The notes: a model not told the origin generated them from the letters alone. A stretch of 64,000 bases of DNA from Melanocharis versteri (GCA_013397845.1 VZTG01001883.1:1120024-1184023); one strand, 5' to 3'. Counted from the first letter of the stretch, positions 1 through 12,775 are shown. Numbers and translations: made by a program.

Positions 1-731
1 CTTATTTCAATCACTTCCATAAGAAATTGTAGCTCTGCTGAAGTAAGTTGCTATCACAATGACACTGATATGACAATGAACAAGTTAATAAGAGAAAGAA
101 AGCATGTTAACAATTGGAAAGTTGAACTCATTACAGGCAAAGTTTCTAAACAAGAGCACTGGATTTGTTTTGCGGGGAGTTAGTTATTCATGCTTAGCAC
201 AGCTACGAGTCCAGTGAGTGACCTTTAGTAATTCACTTCCCTTCTGTTTGCCTGGATTTCATTTACGTATGAAAGAGACATCATACAGAATTTGTTTGCA
301 AATATCAACTACTGAAAAATTACTACATGTGATTTATAAATTAGTCAACCTTTTCATAGAGGAAACAGGTCTCTACATCTTTTACTTGAAAGGACAAGAG
401 AAAAAAGACAAGAACAACACAATTAAAAATTGCTGTAGACAGCAATTTGACAAAGCAGGTAAACACTTCAGAGCAGTAAGACACAGTAAGACTCATTTCT
501 GTGAAACTTGGAAGATTTTTGGAAAGTATCCATGGCACTTACAATGAAGGCAACCCTTAATTCATCAGATTTCATGCCATGTCAATATACCTGCCATGAC
601 ATCAGCCACGGTTATGAAACAGAAACATTCATGCGTGATTTTAGTCTGTGTTTGTGCTAGGAGTTACTAAGGTATGGTTATGTTGCTGATAGAAAGTAAT
701 TGGGACATAAAAGTGGAGTACGCACACATAC
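1..731 (-). other. CEP128: CEP128 intron downstream of the last recognised exon
   Basis: AT-rich sequence after donor GTATGT at 731. I looked on the minus strand for the last CEP128 coding exon and stop but saw no acceptor followed by recognisable family sequence. Open frames here (such as 218-547 on plus) have no coding character. Confidence 0.7.
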
Positions 732-845
732 CTTGACTTGCCCAGCTCTTTGCTTTGAATCTTGCAGCTGTTGCTGTAAAGAACTCACTATGTCTTTATA
801 CTTCATATACCTTTCCTCAATCATCTCCCTTCGGCAAAAGGACTC
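732..845 (-). CDS. CEP128: CEP128 near-C-terminal exon
   Basis: A 38-codon exon, phase 0 to 0. The acceptor is GCATTTCTAG before GAG-TCC-TTT and the donor is AAG|GTATGT. The peptide starts ESFCRREMIEERYMKYKD and continues with a glutamine-rich stretch, ending RAGQVK. Similarity to the recalled mammalian segment at this point is only moderate (RYSKYRVRRNSLQHHQ against RYMKYKDIVSSLQQQ). The position after the SLLED exon, both splice sites, the open frame and the RY.KY anchor support it as the next CEP128 exon. The remaining C terminus and stop codon were not found below 731. Confidence 0.85.
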
Positions 846-2793
846 CTAGAAATGCAATGAAAGATTCAGATGATTTCATAATGTGAAAAGTAGTTAGAAA
901 TTCTGACTATTGTAAACACAGGTATCGTCAAGGATTTTCACCACAGGAAGAATGAAGTACTAACTTTCAGAGGCTGAACCACAAGGGCCATACAAATGTT
1001 CTGTACAGAAAAATAATGTTAAAATACATTACTAAAATGGAAATGGCCTTATCCTTAACTGGTGAATGATTTCTTGTAACCTTTTCCAAACTTCAGCAAT
1101 ATCATACCTTCTAACAAAGAAATTCTGTAATGGTGAAAAATTAATTACAACACTGCAGAAACAAGCTTTTGAAGAAAAAAGGGCTCTAAGGATATGGACA
1201 AAACAGTATTTTCAGCAAGAAAACATAATGCTTCTCACTGAACTAGCTAATGATTCACTTGAATTAACAAACCTCCTAGACAACCTGAAAGGTTTATCAA
1301 ACCTTACTTCCTCTTTCCTTCTCTCTTCCTATGAAAACATTGAGGGAAGAACTTGCTAGCAGTGGAAAACAAAAATGAAGGGCTTTGAAATACTTCATTC
1401 ATGCATACCACTTGAGAGTAAAATATGCTATTGTACAAAAAAATCCACTGTGTTATTTGCAAATAGAAATAGTAATGAAGCTCCAAACTGACATCCTTCT
1501 CAAAGCTAAGGCATAAAGCTTAGCCCTCTTGAATAAGAAATTATTTCTTAAACAAAACACTGTGTTGATAGGGACTCATCTTCAGAAAACCATCTTTAGA
1601 AAACTAAGCATGATGGAGAAGGACAGAGCCCAACTGAAACCAAAGACTTTGCATTCCAATCTCACAAATATTGGCTAAGTTATAACTAGAGCAAACCAGA
1701 AAAAGACAGTGTAATTTCATAGCAGTGTTAAGCAAGAGAGTGTGAAGGAAATTGCAGATACTTCACATTCAAGCCTTTGCTTTGTCTGCTGAGAACAAAA
1801 TCTTTCCATCAGCAGAAACAGAAGGTAAACACAAACCTCTGTCAGAGCAAAAAAGCTCTTCTGGGGATACCTGGAGTTTGAAATTAAAACAATACATCTC
1901 AACAATATTGTTCATAAAAACCCCAAACATTTTAAACCAGTATTTGCATTACCAAATCTGTTGATGATGACAGCAATAAAATGGTGTACAATTATTAACC
2001 AATGACCAAGTGCAGGAACACAGAATAAAAAATGCTCCAAACAAGTATGTTTTGAAATGTTTGTGACAACCACAGATTAAGAAATTTTACATATCAAATG
2101 AAATGCAAATCATTATGTATTTGTTGATCTGTGGTTTAATACTGACATAAAATTTATATTGTGCAAGGAAATAACAAATTCTTTTTTATTAAACCACTCA
2201 TTTCATAAATGGAAAGGAACTATGCTACAGGTGTTTAGCCACTTAGCCACTGAAAATCTAATCTGAGCCTTATCACTCTTGACAGTATGTCACCACTACT
2301 GTCAATATGTCCTACTGTGTCCAAACACACCTTGATTGGATAGTGGCGCTGAGAAAATAAGTGACAAGTATTGTCATTATGTTAAAACAAAACAAAAAGT
2401 TGTAAAGATCATCTATCTTCACTCATTAAGTTGAATATTGAAACAACTGACATAATTTATTTAATTATAACATTTTCATTTTTTAACATATAATATCAGA
2501 ATTTACCACTCAATAAAAATATTCTGGAACAGTAATTAACACATGACCTGTTATGCCCAGTTATCAGTGTTTGCTTACATTATGGAGTAGTGTTAATAAT
2601 TAGAACTAAATTTATAACTTCAAAAAGATCCGTATAAACATGAAAATAAATTTCTGTATGTTTCTGTCTATATAATCTGTACATATGCAGCTGTAAATAT
2701 CTTATTAAACAACTTATCAGTAAATTCATAGAGAATATCAATTAACCAAAATTTTTTAGAAGTACTGAGAGAGTCAAATGAGATCTTTCTCAC
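846..2793 (-). other. CEP128: CEP128 intron, 1948 bases
   Basis: Intron between the 2.8 kb and 0.8 kb exons, with donor GTGAGA and acceptor TTTCTAG. It is AT-rich. I see no repeat family, RNA gene or conserved-looking open frame in it. Confidence 0.85.
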
Positions 2794-2871
2794 TCCAGTA
2801 TCTTTGCAGTCTTCTAACAGGCTCAGTTTCTCAGGCACGGACTCCAGGTGGTTTAAAGCTACTCGGGTACT
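2794..2871 (-). CDS. CEP128: CEP128 exon with HLESVPEKLSLLED block
   Basis: A 26-codon exon, phase 0 to 0. The acceptor is TGTTCTTCAG before AGT-ACC-CGA and the donor is GGA|GTGAGA. It encodes a start STRVALNHLESVPEKL followed by SLLEDCKDTG. The HLESVPEKLSLLED block is identical to recalled mammalian CEP128. Reading stays open past the donor for a short way, but the consensus GTGAGA and the family residue count support ending here. It is separated from the microexon by 13,947 bases of CR1-rich intron. Confidence 0.94.
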
Positions 2872-3004
2872 CTGAAGAACAGAACAAAAGTTAAAACATT
2901 AAAAATGAATCCATTCTTTCAGCCATCTCACACATTAAAAACCCCAGTCTTATCAGCATACTAGCTTAAGCTTCCTCAGTAATGGTGTTGACTTGCCCTA
3001 AAGC

Positions 3005-4960
3005 TCAGTCGCATGTAGCTGCGGGAGTCACTGAAGCAGCCGTGTCAGAGGCTGCAGCCAGCCAGACCTGCTGATGGGAGATGGAGCTCTCCAGGTCAGA
3101 GGCTGCCAGGAGTGCCTGGTGCCTCTCCACGAGGCTGGGGCTGACAGGTCTTTTGCAGAAAGTGAGCTGTGCTTGAGGAGCTGGTCACCAGGTGAAGGAG
3201 CTACAGGAGGAAGTGAACAGGCTACATAGTGTTTGAGCAAACAAGAGAGAGACTGATTATTTTCAGAGTCTCACAGTCTCAAGACTCTCAGGAGTCACGA
3301 ACCTCTATTGTAGTGGAGAAGCAGATGGACTCAGAACCCTGCAGGGTAATTAGTCAAAGGACTGCTAGCCAAGGGTCTGTTAAAGATGAAGGCTGGAAGC
3401 AGGTCATGGCATGTACTAGGAGGAAGGTTCCTCCACCTTCTCAGAATTTGACAGGTAGGACTGGCACCTACAATACATGTGAGGCTCTGGAACTAAAAGG
3501 CCAGACAACTGATGAGGTGGGCGAAGGTCCGGCTGGGACGCTGGGGCCTCCTAAAACAACACCACCTGTACGCCACACCAAAACCTTTGTTAACAGGAAA
3601 ATGAAGGGTCGCTGTAATAGGAAATACCCTTCTAAGGCAAGTGGAGGGCCCGATATGCAGACTGGACCCAGCTCACAGGGAAGTCTGCTGTCTCCAGGGA
3701 CTAGAATAAGAGACATTACTGACAAGAAAAAATACAGAGATGCTGCTTATCACTGTAGGGAGAAAATTCATGGGGCCAAAGCTCTACTGGAGTTGAAGCT
3801 GGCCAGATATGTGGAGGACAATAAAAAGAGTTTTCAAAAATACATTAATGGCAATAGGCAGTGTAAAAAAACCCTCGTTCCCTTACAGGATGAGGATTGT
3901 CATCTCACAAACAGGGACAGAGACAAGGCAGCGGCATTTAATGCATTCTTTGCTTCTGTCTTCAACACGGATGATCGACCAAGGGGATCACAGTGCCCTG
4001 AGCAGGAGGACCATGACTGCAAGAATGATCAACTCTCAGTCAACCCAGAACTTGTATGCGATTTGCTGCTCCAGTTGGATCCCTACAAATGTATCAGGCC
4101 TGAAGGGATTCATCCAAGACTTCTCAAAGAGACAGCTGATGTCATCACAAAACCTCTCTTGATATTTTTCGAGTGTTCTTGGGAATCCGGAGAGGTTCCA
4201 GCTTACTGGAAGCTGGCGAGCCTTGTCACAATTTTAAAGAAGGGCAACAAAGAGGACCCCAGGAACTACAGGACTGTCAGTTTCTCTCGAGTGCCTGGTA
4301 AAGTTATGGAGAAGATTATGCTAGGAGGTATTGAAAAACACATGAAAAACCACGTCGTCATTGGTCACAGCCATCTTGATTTCATGACAGGAAAGTCCTG
4401 TTATTATCAAACCTGATTTCCTTTTATTATCCCCTTGAGTCCTGTGAGCAGTTCTGGTCACTAGAACATAAGAAATATATTAAATTATTAGAGAGCATCC
4501 AGAGGAGGGCAATGAAGAGGGTGAAGTGCCTTGAGGGGAAGCCGTGTGAGGATTGACTGAGATCACTTGGTTTGTTCAGCCTGGAGGAGATTGAGGGGAG
4601 ACCTCACTGCAGTTATAACTTCCTCATGAGAGGAAGAAGAGGGGTAGGCACTGACATCTTCTCTTTGGTGACCAGTGGCAGGACCCGAGGGAATGGCCTG
4701 AAGTTGTGTCAGGGGAGCTTTAGGTTGGATATTAGAAGAAGGTTCTTCACCCAGAGGGTGGTTGGGCACTGGAACAGGCTCCCCAGAGAAAGTGGTCACA
4801 GCACCAAGCCTGCCAGAGTTCAAGAACAGTTGGGACAATGCTCTTGGGCACATGGTGTGACTCTTGGGGATGGTGCTGTGCAGGGACAGGAGTAAGACTC
4901 GATGATCCTTGTAGGTACCTTCCAACTCAGCATAATTCTGTGATTCTATGATTTTTTTTT
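3005..4960 (+). mobile_element. CR1 LINE copy with internal deletions
   Basis: Plus-strand CR1 retrotransposon remains, antisense to CEP128. From about 3005 to 3230 the sequence resembles the CR1 5' region and ORF1 (in one frame, LQEEVNRLHSV then a stop). From 3229 to about 3700 it has ORF1-like sequence including EGWKQV, then runs straight into the linker and fingers part of the reverse transcriptase. The endonuclease domain is missing. RT sequence ends near 4410, and after a further deletion the CR1 3' region resumes at about 4435. The element ends with ATTCTGTGATTCTATG plus a T run, the usual CR1 3' hairpin and repeat style. At under 2 kb against about 4.5 kb for a full element, and lacking endonuclease and the RT catalytic motif, it cannot move by itself. 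Confidence 0.9.
3229..4416 (+). pseudogene. Open 395-codon ORF1-RT remnant inside CR1
   Basis: The longest open frame in the window. Approximate residues 1-160 are ORF1-like (EGWKQVMACTRRKV, EGPAGTLGPP). Residues 165-250 match the CR1 linker before RT (KKYRDAAYHCREK, AKALLELKLARYV, FNAFFASVFNTD). Residues 270-385 match RT motifs 0 to 2 (GIHPRLLKE, SWESGEVPAYWKLA, PRNYRTVSFSRVPGK, MEKI). The frame closes at TGKSCYYQT before the catalytic palm, so no Y.DD motif is present. I infer that it stays open by chance after an in-phase deletion of the endonuclease. The in-frame stop upstream (after LHSV) shows that ORF1 itself is broken. A host function is not indicated. Confidence 0.85.
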
Positions 4961-7900
4961 AAATAAAAATATATGCAGTGAGTGAGCACTTAGCTAAATA
5001 TAGAAAAATCAAATTTCTTATTTTTAGATTAGGCATATGGTATGTACTACTGAAAGATGAATTACCAGTCTAGGGAGAGTTAGGGTGGAACTCAACAATA
5101 AGATTTCACATTCACACCCATCACACAAAAAATGTAGTCTATTGCAAGCTGCAAAGAACTGAAGAAAATAAATATCATGGTTTTGGTTTTGTGTGCAGAT
5201 GAAGTTGGTTGATCATGCACAAAGAACAGTCATGTCTCAGAGGCCAGATGCCTCTGCAGCTTCTCAAAGGCTGCCCTTCTATTATTTGCAGAAGAGCAAG
5301 TAAAACCAGAACTGTTTGTACTTTCTGAACAACAGTTAGTATTTCCTCCACAATTCTAAAAATCACACTTCTTTGGATAAAGTTCTGCTAGTCTGGTATT
5401 CAATCTACCAATAATGGGCTTCATTAACCATATAACTGCCTTGGTACTTTAAAGCAAAATTTTAAAACTAATAAAATCCATCAATCCTGAAATCAAGTAT
5501 CATTATGTTGTAAAACCTATGCAAACCGAGTTAACTTGCCCTTAACTACAAAAGCTCTGTTACTAGTCCTGGAAACTCTCAATCTGACCAACATGAAAAA
5601 CATTCCATTTGGATCCCAGACTTAAGACCTGAAGACACTAAAAGTTTCAGTCACAACAGGAGAAGAAAAAATCAATGGGAGCCTCTCAGCACAAGTGGCA
5701 TCAACTTCAATAAGATGGAGACTAGGAGTGAGGAGTGGAGAATCAAAACTGAACAGGGTAACCTAAATGAAGACACACCATCTGTTTAAAAGCAATGATG
5801 TCTGCCTTGTTGTTAGTTCCAAACATTCAGTTTTTAGAATATTTTAAGAAATATTCATAACGAACAAAGGTCAAATTTCATAAACAATAGGATTCATTTG
5901 CAGCTAACAGGACTGAACTTAGTCAATATTCAGTACCAATAAACTAAATTAGGTAGAGGATATGAGACTCATTCTTCTGTTTCTGCAATTATATGTGTGC
6001 AAAAATATGATGTATATAGATATATTCCTCTATTTTCTGTAGTTAGGAAATATCTATACTGACAGTTAATATGCTGACAGTATTAGGACATATTTCTATA
6101 AAACAAGCAAATGGTTAAATCAGTTTTCTGGATATTTGGGGGTTTTTTTCCTTCTGAGACTAAAGTTTCAAACAATATCTCCCATTTTCTAGGAATAAAC
6201 TTTTACCCTTAAATTGTATGCTAGATAAAACAGGGCTCTCTTATCCCAGTTACATTCTGCAGTAGGTATGCAAAATGCAGTTGGAGAGAAATATTTAAGA
6301 ATTCCCAAATCTGGCCCTTTTTTCCCTGGGTAATTGCTATTCTTCACACAGTGCAGAAGAGAACAAGAATACATTGCAGTCAAATGTGCTAGAACAATAG
6401 CAACTCCATTATCACAGGGAAAGAATTTTTCAAGAGGGTTGGATGAATTGTTGCTTTAAGAACAATAGGAAGAATAAATCACCTACAAAATGGGGTAAAA
6501 GGACTGATCAGCAAGTATGGATATTTTAGATTTTAAGAAGTACAGGAAGAACTGTCCAAAGTGAAATAGAGTAAAAGAAAGATTTGTTAGTCACTTAGCA
6601 AGAACAGGTAAATAGAAATGAGACGGAAAAAAATAATACGGAGATCATTTAGGTAAGAACACAAACCAGAATGAGTAGTTTTGCTTTTCTTTAATACTAA
6701 CACATTAATTCAGTTAGATTGTTATAAAATTTACAGGAATTATACAAGACTAACTATATGAATTATGCTGGTATATCACTTCCTGAAATGGGATGCCCTA
6801 AGGATGCTCGATACAAACAGGTCCCTAATTGCAACATTGAATACTGCCCATGGAAATGGCCTGAAAGGATAGAAAGGTGCACGCTTGTGTTGACTTGCAG
6901 TGAATAAAGAAGGGCAAATCAATTTTGTAAAACTCAGAATTAACAAAGGTTATTTCTCCCAGCAAGAAAACAGCACTTTTTGCTTTCTCACCTGGTGTAT
7001 GAGAAAGCAAGTTCAGTGATTTTCACATTTAGCCATGTTTGGACCAAAACTACAATCTATGGTATTATCTTTATTAGAAGTCCTATATTTTAGTGTGTAA
7101 CTTAATTTGCAATCAGGTTTTTTTACTTGCAAAATTCATTTAACATTTAATAAAGGATATCCCGTAACATGTGGCTCTTTACCAGAAAATAATTACGGAA
7201 TCTGCAGTTATATATGTTAATAACTAATGTATAAAATGAATTCTTCTTCATATTTCTGGATGCAATCAGGCAAGAGGCCTACATGTAGCATTTAAAGTGT
7301 TTTTCACAGACGGTAGTGCAGAAATGTTTATATAGATATAAAATAGCTTCTTTTTTTCTTTTCATTTTTCAAGTACAACTGTACATCCCCACTTGAAAGT
7401 AAAATTGCCTAGAAGTATCTATCAATCTCTAATGTTTCCCTCTCATAAGATTCAACCATTTCACTTTCACCACAGTAAAGCAGTGTTCATCCATATTTTG
7501 TGCTCCTTTTACAATGGCCGTATGTTCATCAAAGCACAGATTTTCCACACCATTATCTTATGATGAGATGCAATGTTTGCTGCTTCTTCACAAAGTAGCC
7601 CCTGGTATTGGTCTGTATGTGTATTTCTAAGTTGAGACAACAGGCCCTGAGGAATTCAAACTTAACTACATGTGAAAAAAAATACTGAATCCTAATGTTT
7701 AGCAGTCATTCTAGTATTACACAGATCTGATGGAGACAAAGTCCACAAAATTTTTTACTTTGAACACCAACAACTCCCCTGCCCCATCAGAAATAAAATG
7801 CTTCCTCACAGGAAATAACCCCAAAATTGCAATGCTCTTCAATCTCTCTTCTCCATCCAGCATCAAATTAAACTATAAATATTTTAAGCTTATGGTATGT

Positions 7901-8544
7901 ATTACCTAACACACCCTGCTAAACTATTTTACTTATGAACTGCAGAAAAATCTAAATCTGAGATGTCACATAGAGTTGAAATCAAGTTTTCTGGGAGACA
8001 GGACAGATTTCATGGAGTAGCTCCTCATCATGCTATCCTGTATATCCAATTTACAGCAATTTCTTTTTCAGCTATGAAGATTTTTGCTTTCTTCCCCACC
8101 CTGTTTTAATACAATGACCTGTGATCTGTTCTCATCAAAAAAGGAACTCAGGCCCTAGGTGTAAGCTCATGCCTTAAGCCATCCCATTTTTCAATTCCTT
8201 CTCTAATTTCAATGCCAAGACCTCATGTTAACACTGTCTGTAAATGGATTTAAGGAAGATGTTAATCATCTGTTCTTCCAAAGTGTCTCCTAAATAAAAC
8301 CCCTCTATTTCATGCACTTTTTGTAGTGGAAAAAAATACATCAGCCGTGTCTCTGCTAGTCCTTATTAGTTGCATTATTAAATATAATCCTGAAAGCAGA
8401 AGACCAGCCTTTGGGTTAGATGCATATTCAATCCTTGGTTTTTTGGTTTTGTTGAGAATCATGTGGATAAAGAATGGAATAGGCTACTTGGATTTCTGAA
8501 AGGTGTTTCAGACTCCTAAAGTTTAAATTGAACTTCACACTCAA

Positions 8545-9215
8545 AATGACGGGCTCTGAGGTAACCATTACTGCTCAGGAAGCAGATCATGGGGTAATGA
8601 TACATATTACCAAGAATCTGCTAACACAGTGCCCAGTATCAATCAGAAGAGCAAAATCAACACTCAATATAATCAGGAAAGGATAAAAAAGCCAGAGATC
8701 ATAACTGTCCCAGATTATTAATCCAGTCGCATCTTGACTGCTGAGTGCAGATGTGGATCTTTATTTCAAAAAGGAAATAGGGAAAGGTCAGAGAAGTTCA
8801 ACAAGAATTTTCAAAGCCATGGAGTACTGTTTCCAAGTGAGAAATGATTTAATATAATACTCTAAAGAACAGGACTCTTCAGCCAGGAAAGGAGATGCCT
8901 GAGGGGAGTAATGACCAATTTGCATAAAACCAGAAGTCACATAAAGCTAGAAAATTTTATATGGCTTTTAGCAGAAAACTGGGCAAGTTCATGAATGAGA
9001 AAGACCATAGAATGGTTCCAAATTCACAGAAACTACATCTAAGTCTGGAAGGCTTTGAGCTTTGAACGGCTGGAATCAGAATGAATGAATGGGAAACAAA
9101 ATACATGTCAGTCCTGTTCATACAGTCTTCTCTAAGCATTTTATTTTGGCCATTGTTGCGATGTTTATAGCTGGGCTAGATTGACCTTTGGTCTTGGTTC
9201 TTTTTATATTCTAAA
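8545..9215 (+). mobile_element. Ancient, highly diverged CR1 relic
   Basis: Degenerate plus-strand CR1. Ordered remnants include a stretch near 8650-8760 (aatcaggaaaggataaaaa; then cttgactgctgagtgcagatg) corresponding to the conserved RNase-side 3' ORF2 region. Next come actcttcagccaggaaagg and gatgcctgaggggagtaatga near 8875-8915. The tail agctgggctagattgacc and tttggtcttggttc lies at about 9168-9203, corresponding to the old amniote CR1 ending 'gggctagatggacctttggtctgacccag'. Frame and length are destroyed by many small changes, so it is much older than the other copies here. Boundaries are approximate. Confidence 0.7.
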
Positions 9216-11624
9216 ATTCTCACAGTCTTCTGAGCAGTTTGAGGGACTTGAATAGGATAACTCACATGCTAATATTTTCAGGGACAGAAATGTGTGCCTT
9301 TTCCATAAAACGAATGAAAAGAATGGTAGTGATGTGCAAATAAAAACAGAAAAAGAGAAAAAGCCAAGTTTCTTGTTAGGGGAGATTCAATAAGGAAGGC
9401 AGTGATAAAAGAATACATTGAAGAATGTGAGGGAAAGGTGATGAAAGAGCTTTCAGCTGGCCCATGGAATTGGTCTGGTAATTAATGAAAAGTGCAGCAA
9501 CGTCCTCAAGATGGTTCAAATGCCATACTTGTATCATTAATGACTACACTCTATTCTATTAAAAACATAGATTTAGTCACAAAGATAAAACACGAAAAAG
9601 GATGTGAGAAGCACCTGATATAGAGGGCAATTAAGTACTGTTAAATTTTTTCCCAGAAATCGGAAAGCTGTATGCCATAATGCATACAAATAATCCTAAA
9701 GACAGAATCACATCTGTCTGCTTATGTATAACAAGCAACAGCGGGTACTGACCCAGTGCACCGATGGTACTGTTAAGAGGAAGAAAAGCCCATTGTACTG
9801 ACTGAGGCAGTATTAATGGCATTTTACTTAACAGCAGTTCTCTTCAATAGACTGAGTGCTACTAATCTTTCTGTTTTTAAAATAAAGACTATTTACTTTA
9901 AAAAGGGGCATTCTATGTTTTCACAGAGAATGACAAAACAAATTTCTTATTTTCCATGACTTCATACAAACACTTTGATGTTTAAACTGCATGTGAACAG
10001 TTAATCCTCCTATATTGATGTGTCCTTGGTAATAGATGGTTTCACACTGTCTCAAGGGACAGATCTAAATCAAAATCAGAAACATTTTATTTTTAGTCTC
10101 AAAGCTGCAATGCTAAATGCAAATAAATCAAAGCAGGTTTGTATACAGTACTCCTGAAGTTTGCCTTTATAGTCGATATATTGAAAACACATAAACATAA
10201 ACCAGAAACCAAACTTCACTGACTTTCAAGTACAGTGCTCCTTTCTTTTCTGAGGCAGGTAAAAACAAATGGCTATCTGTATTGCACAGATATTTTTTTT
10301 TAAATGAGAGTCGATTTAAGTACCAGTTATCTAATCCCCAAAGAATAACCATAAAAAGATTAAATGCAACATCATTTTAACTGGCTGCAATGCATGTCAG
10401 CAGGCAGTTACAATTCAAATGAAAGATATGTTAGAGGTGACCTAAAACGACTTATTTTAAAATGACCTTCGCATATTGAATACCTAAAGAGCAAGAAGAG
10501 GATGCACCCTTTGCTTTCCTTGTTAAGATCTGTAAAACTACGCACTCTCAGCTTCAATCTCCAGCTCTCCACTGATACATCATACACCTTTCTTTTACAG
10601 AAGTGGTTCTGCTTAAGAGGCCTGAGGTGCTCTGCTGACTTTTATATGCCACGCAAACTCCATGATAGCTGGGACATTCTGTGAATAGTAAATCATACAT
10701 AGAGAGGGACCTTTCAGAGAAAACAAAAAATATATTTTGTATCTTTATATTCCACATGTATCATGACTCCAATTATACCATTGTTTTGATGATTTCAGCA
10801 CACCAAGAAGTCAAATTACAAACACAAAGGTAGGCAACACATGTAACTTTATCAAGTTACAAAACACACATGCTGAATTGGCTTTTTTTTCTGTATTACA
10901 TTGTTTCATGAGAGTTTTAACAAGTAAGATTTTTTTTAAGCAAAAACTACACTAATGAAAAACAAACGACTTTTGCTAACAAAGCATTGCCAATGTCAAA
11001 CTACTTGAACATTTACTTTAGATTGCAGATGTTTTTGCATGGGGTGGACCACATTTTATTAAGGGAACTTCATGGATGCTTCCTTTCCAGTTTGCAATGA
11101 CATGGACTGTTTTTTCTCTCATTCATGAGCACATGACATCCCTGTGCTAACTAGGGGAATTGTTTACATGGGAAAATATTAGGAAAGTATTTTATGAATT
11201 CGTAGTTGTTTGATGCATACTAGCAGCTGGAAACATGGAGGAAACTGATGTCTTTTGGCAAGCCAGCTTTCTGTGAATCATCAGTCAGTGCTCCAAGTAC
11301 TCTGGGGGTCAATAGGACTAGTTTTTGAGAACCTATTCTTTATCATTTACTAAGATTTTCATCATAGACATCCAGATATAATTCCTTGAAATTAAAAGAG
11401 ATATAATAGAAGAGGTAGAGTGTGTAAAGTAATGCAATGTTAGTGGGGACACATTCTTAAAAGGTGTAAAGACCTCCTTGTTGCTCATCTTTAACATTAT
11501 GGATCATTGCAGGCTAAAAATCTTTACATGTAATTTATGGTAAAGTTTCATATGCTAACACTATTTCCTCAAGTCTTCCAGAAAGCTTTACAAAAACTCA
11601 ATTAACACAGCCTTCATGGGAAAG

Positions 11625-11730
11625 AAGAAATATTGTTCCGTTTTTCAGGAGAGAAAAATTGAAATACAAAGAGAAGTGATTTAAACAAGGATTCACAGCA
11701 AATCAGTGTTAGAGTAGGAAAAAAACTAGA
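11625..11730 (-). mobile_element. Possible MIR/CORE-SINE relic
   Basis: The plus-strand order 'gttccgtttttcaggagag', 'aaattgaaatacaaagagaa', 'gtgatttaaacaaggattca' and 'cagcaaatcagtgttagagt' follows the reverse complement of the MIR consensus ('ccattttacagatgaggaaactgaggcacagagaggttaag', 'cttgcccaaggtcacacagc'). Divergence is high. MIR-type relics are known but sparse in birds. It could be chance similarity in an A-rich stretch. Confidence 0.45.
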
Positions 11731-12061
11731 AGTTTTCCTTATGGATTTCTCTGTTTTAATAAAAAGCTGCACAATAATGAGAGACAAAAAATCTATGGTG
11801 GCATCAATAGGTGCAACTTATTCCTGTGCTCCTACAGTTATAATTAGATCAAATATAAAGCATTTAAATCTAAAATGAAGGACCTAGCAGCACATTGGAA
11901 ACATCTAGTCAATAGTCTGCTGTGAAACAAAATTTAACTTATTTTGTGATGTACAAACCAAACCAAGAAAAATTAAGAAAGCATATATCTATGTCTTATC
12001 AAGTTACATTCTGTGGAAGAACTCAGATACACATTCCACAGATGAAAGGCCAACATAATTC

Positions 12062-12468
12062 ATGTAAGAAGCAGCTGAGGGAGCAGAGGTTGTTTATCAC
12101 GGAGAAAAGGAGACTCAGGGGGGACCTTAACACTCTCTACAATTGACTGAAAGGAGGCTGTAGCCAGGTGGGGGTTGGTCTCTTTTCCCAGGCAACCAGA
12201 GACAGGACAAGAAGAAATGGTCTCATGCTGCTCCAGGAAAGGTTCAAGTTGGACATTAGGAAGAATTTCTTCACTGAAAGGGTTTTTAGGCATTGGAATG
12301 GGCTGCCCAGGGAGGGGGTGGAGTCACCAGCCCTGCAAGTGTTCAAGAAACGACTGGACGTGGCACTTGGTGCTATAGTTAGTTGACAAGTTGGTGTTCA
12401 GTCAAAAGTTGGACATGATGGTTTCAGAGGTCTTTTCCAACCTCAGTGATTCCATGATTCTCTGATTT
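12062..12468 (+). mobile_element. CR1 3' end fragment
   Basis: 5'-truncated CR1 tail. Diagnostic pieces are 'gaaaaggagactcaggggg' (12104 onward), 'ggttcaagttggacattagg', 'aagaatttcttcactgaaag', 'gggctgcccagggaggggg' and the terminal 'ttccaacctcagtgattcca' followed by 'tgattctctgatt'. Three plus- and minus-strand open frames over this stretch are by-products of the element. It lies antisense within the 13.9 kb CEP128 intron. Confidence 0.93.
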
Positions 12469-12775
12469 CTCAAGAGAATCCTGTGGATGGAACTCATAGG
12501 ATCTCTCTTTAAAATTACATTTACATGCATATATCTACTACGTTAAAAAAAAAGGGAGAACACTATACTACTACTCCTAGTTCAACTGAGATAAATAACT
12601 TTAGATAACTTAAGTCTTTTGCAGTAAGGATTTTTCCTGAGATTTTTACTTTCTCTAATTAAAAACGGAAGGATTTTGGTTTATTAAACTTTGGCAAAAA
12701 TGTTCAATACTTGCAACATGTGCAACACATTTTTGTAATTTTGAAAGGAGTTTAGATAGAGTATGTAGGGGTTGA

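Noticed and set aside
1..731. Search for the final CEP128 exon, stop codon and poly-A site
   Set aside because: No acceptor followed by recognisable family sequence; the gene end is probably outside the window.
4563..4925. Overlapping open frames of 107 and 120 codons on opposite strands
   Set aside because: Both lie entirely in the 3' region of the CR1 copy at 3.0-4.96 kb.
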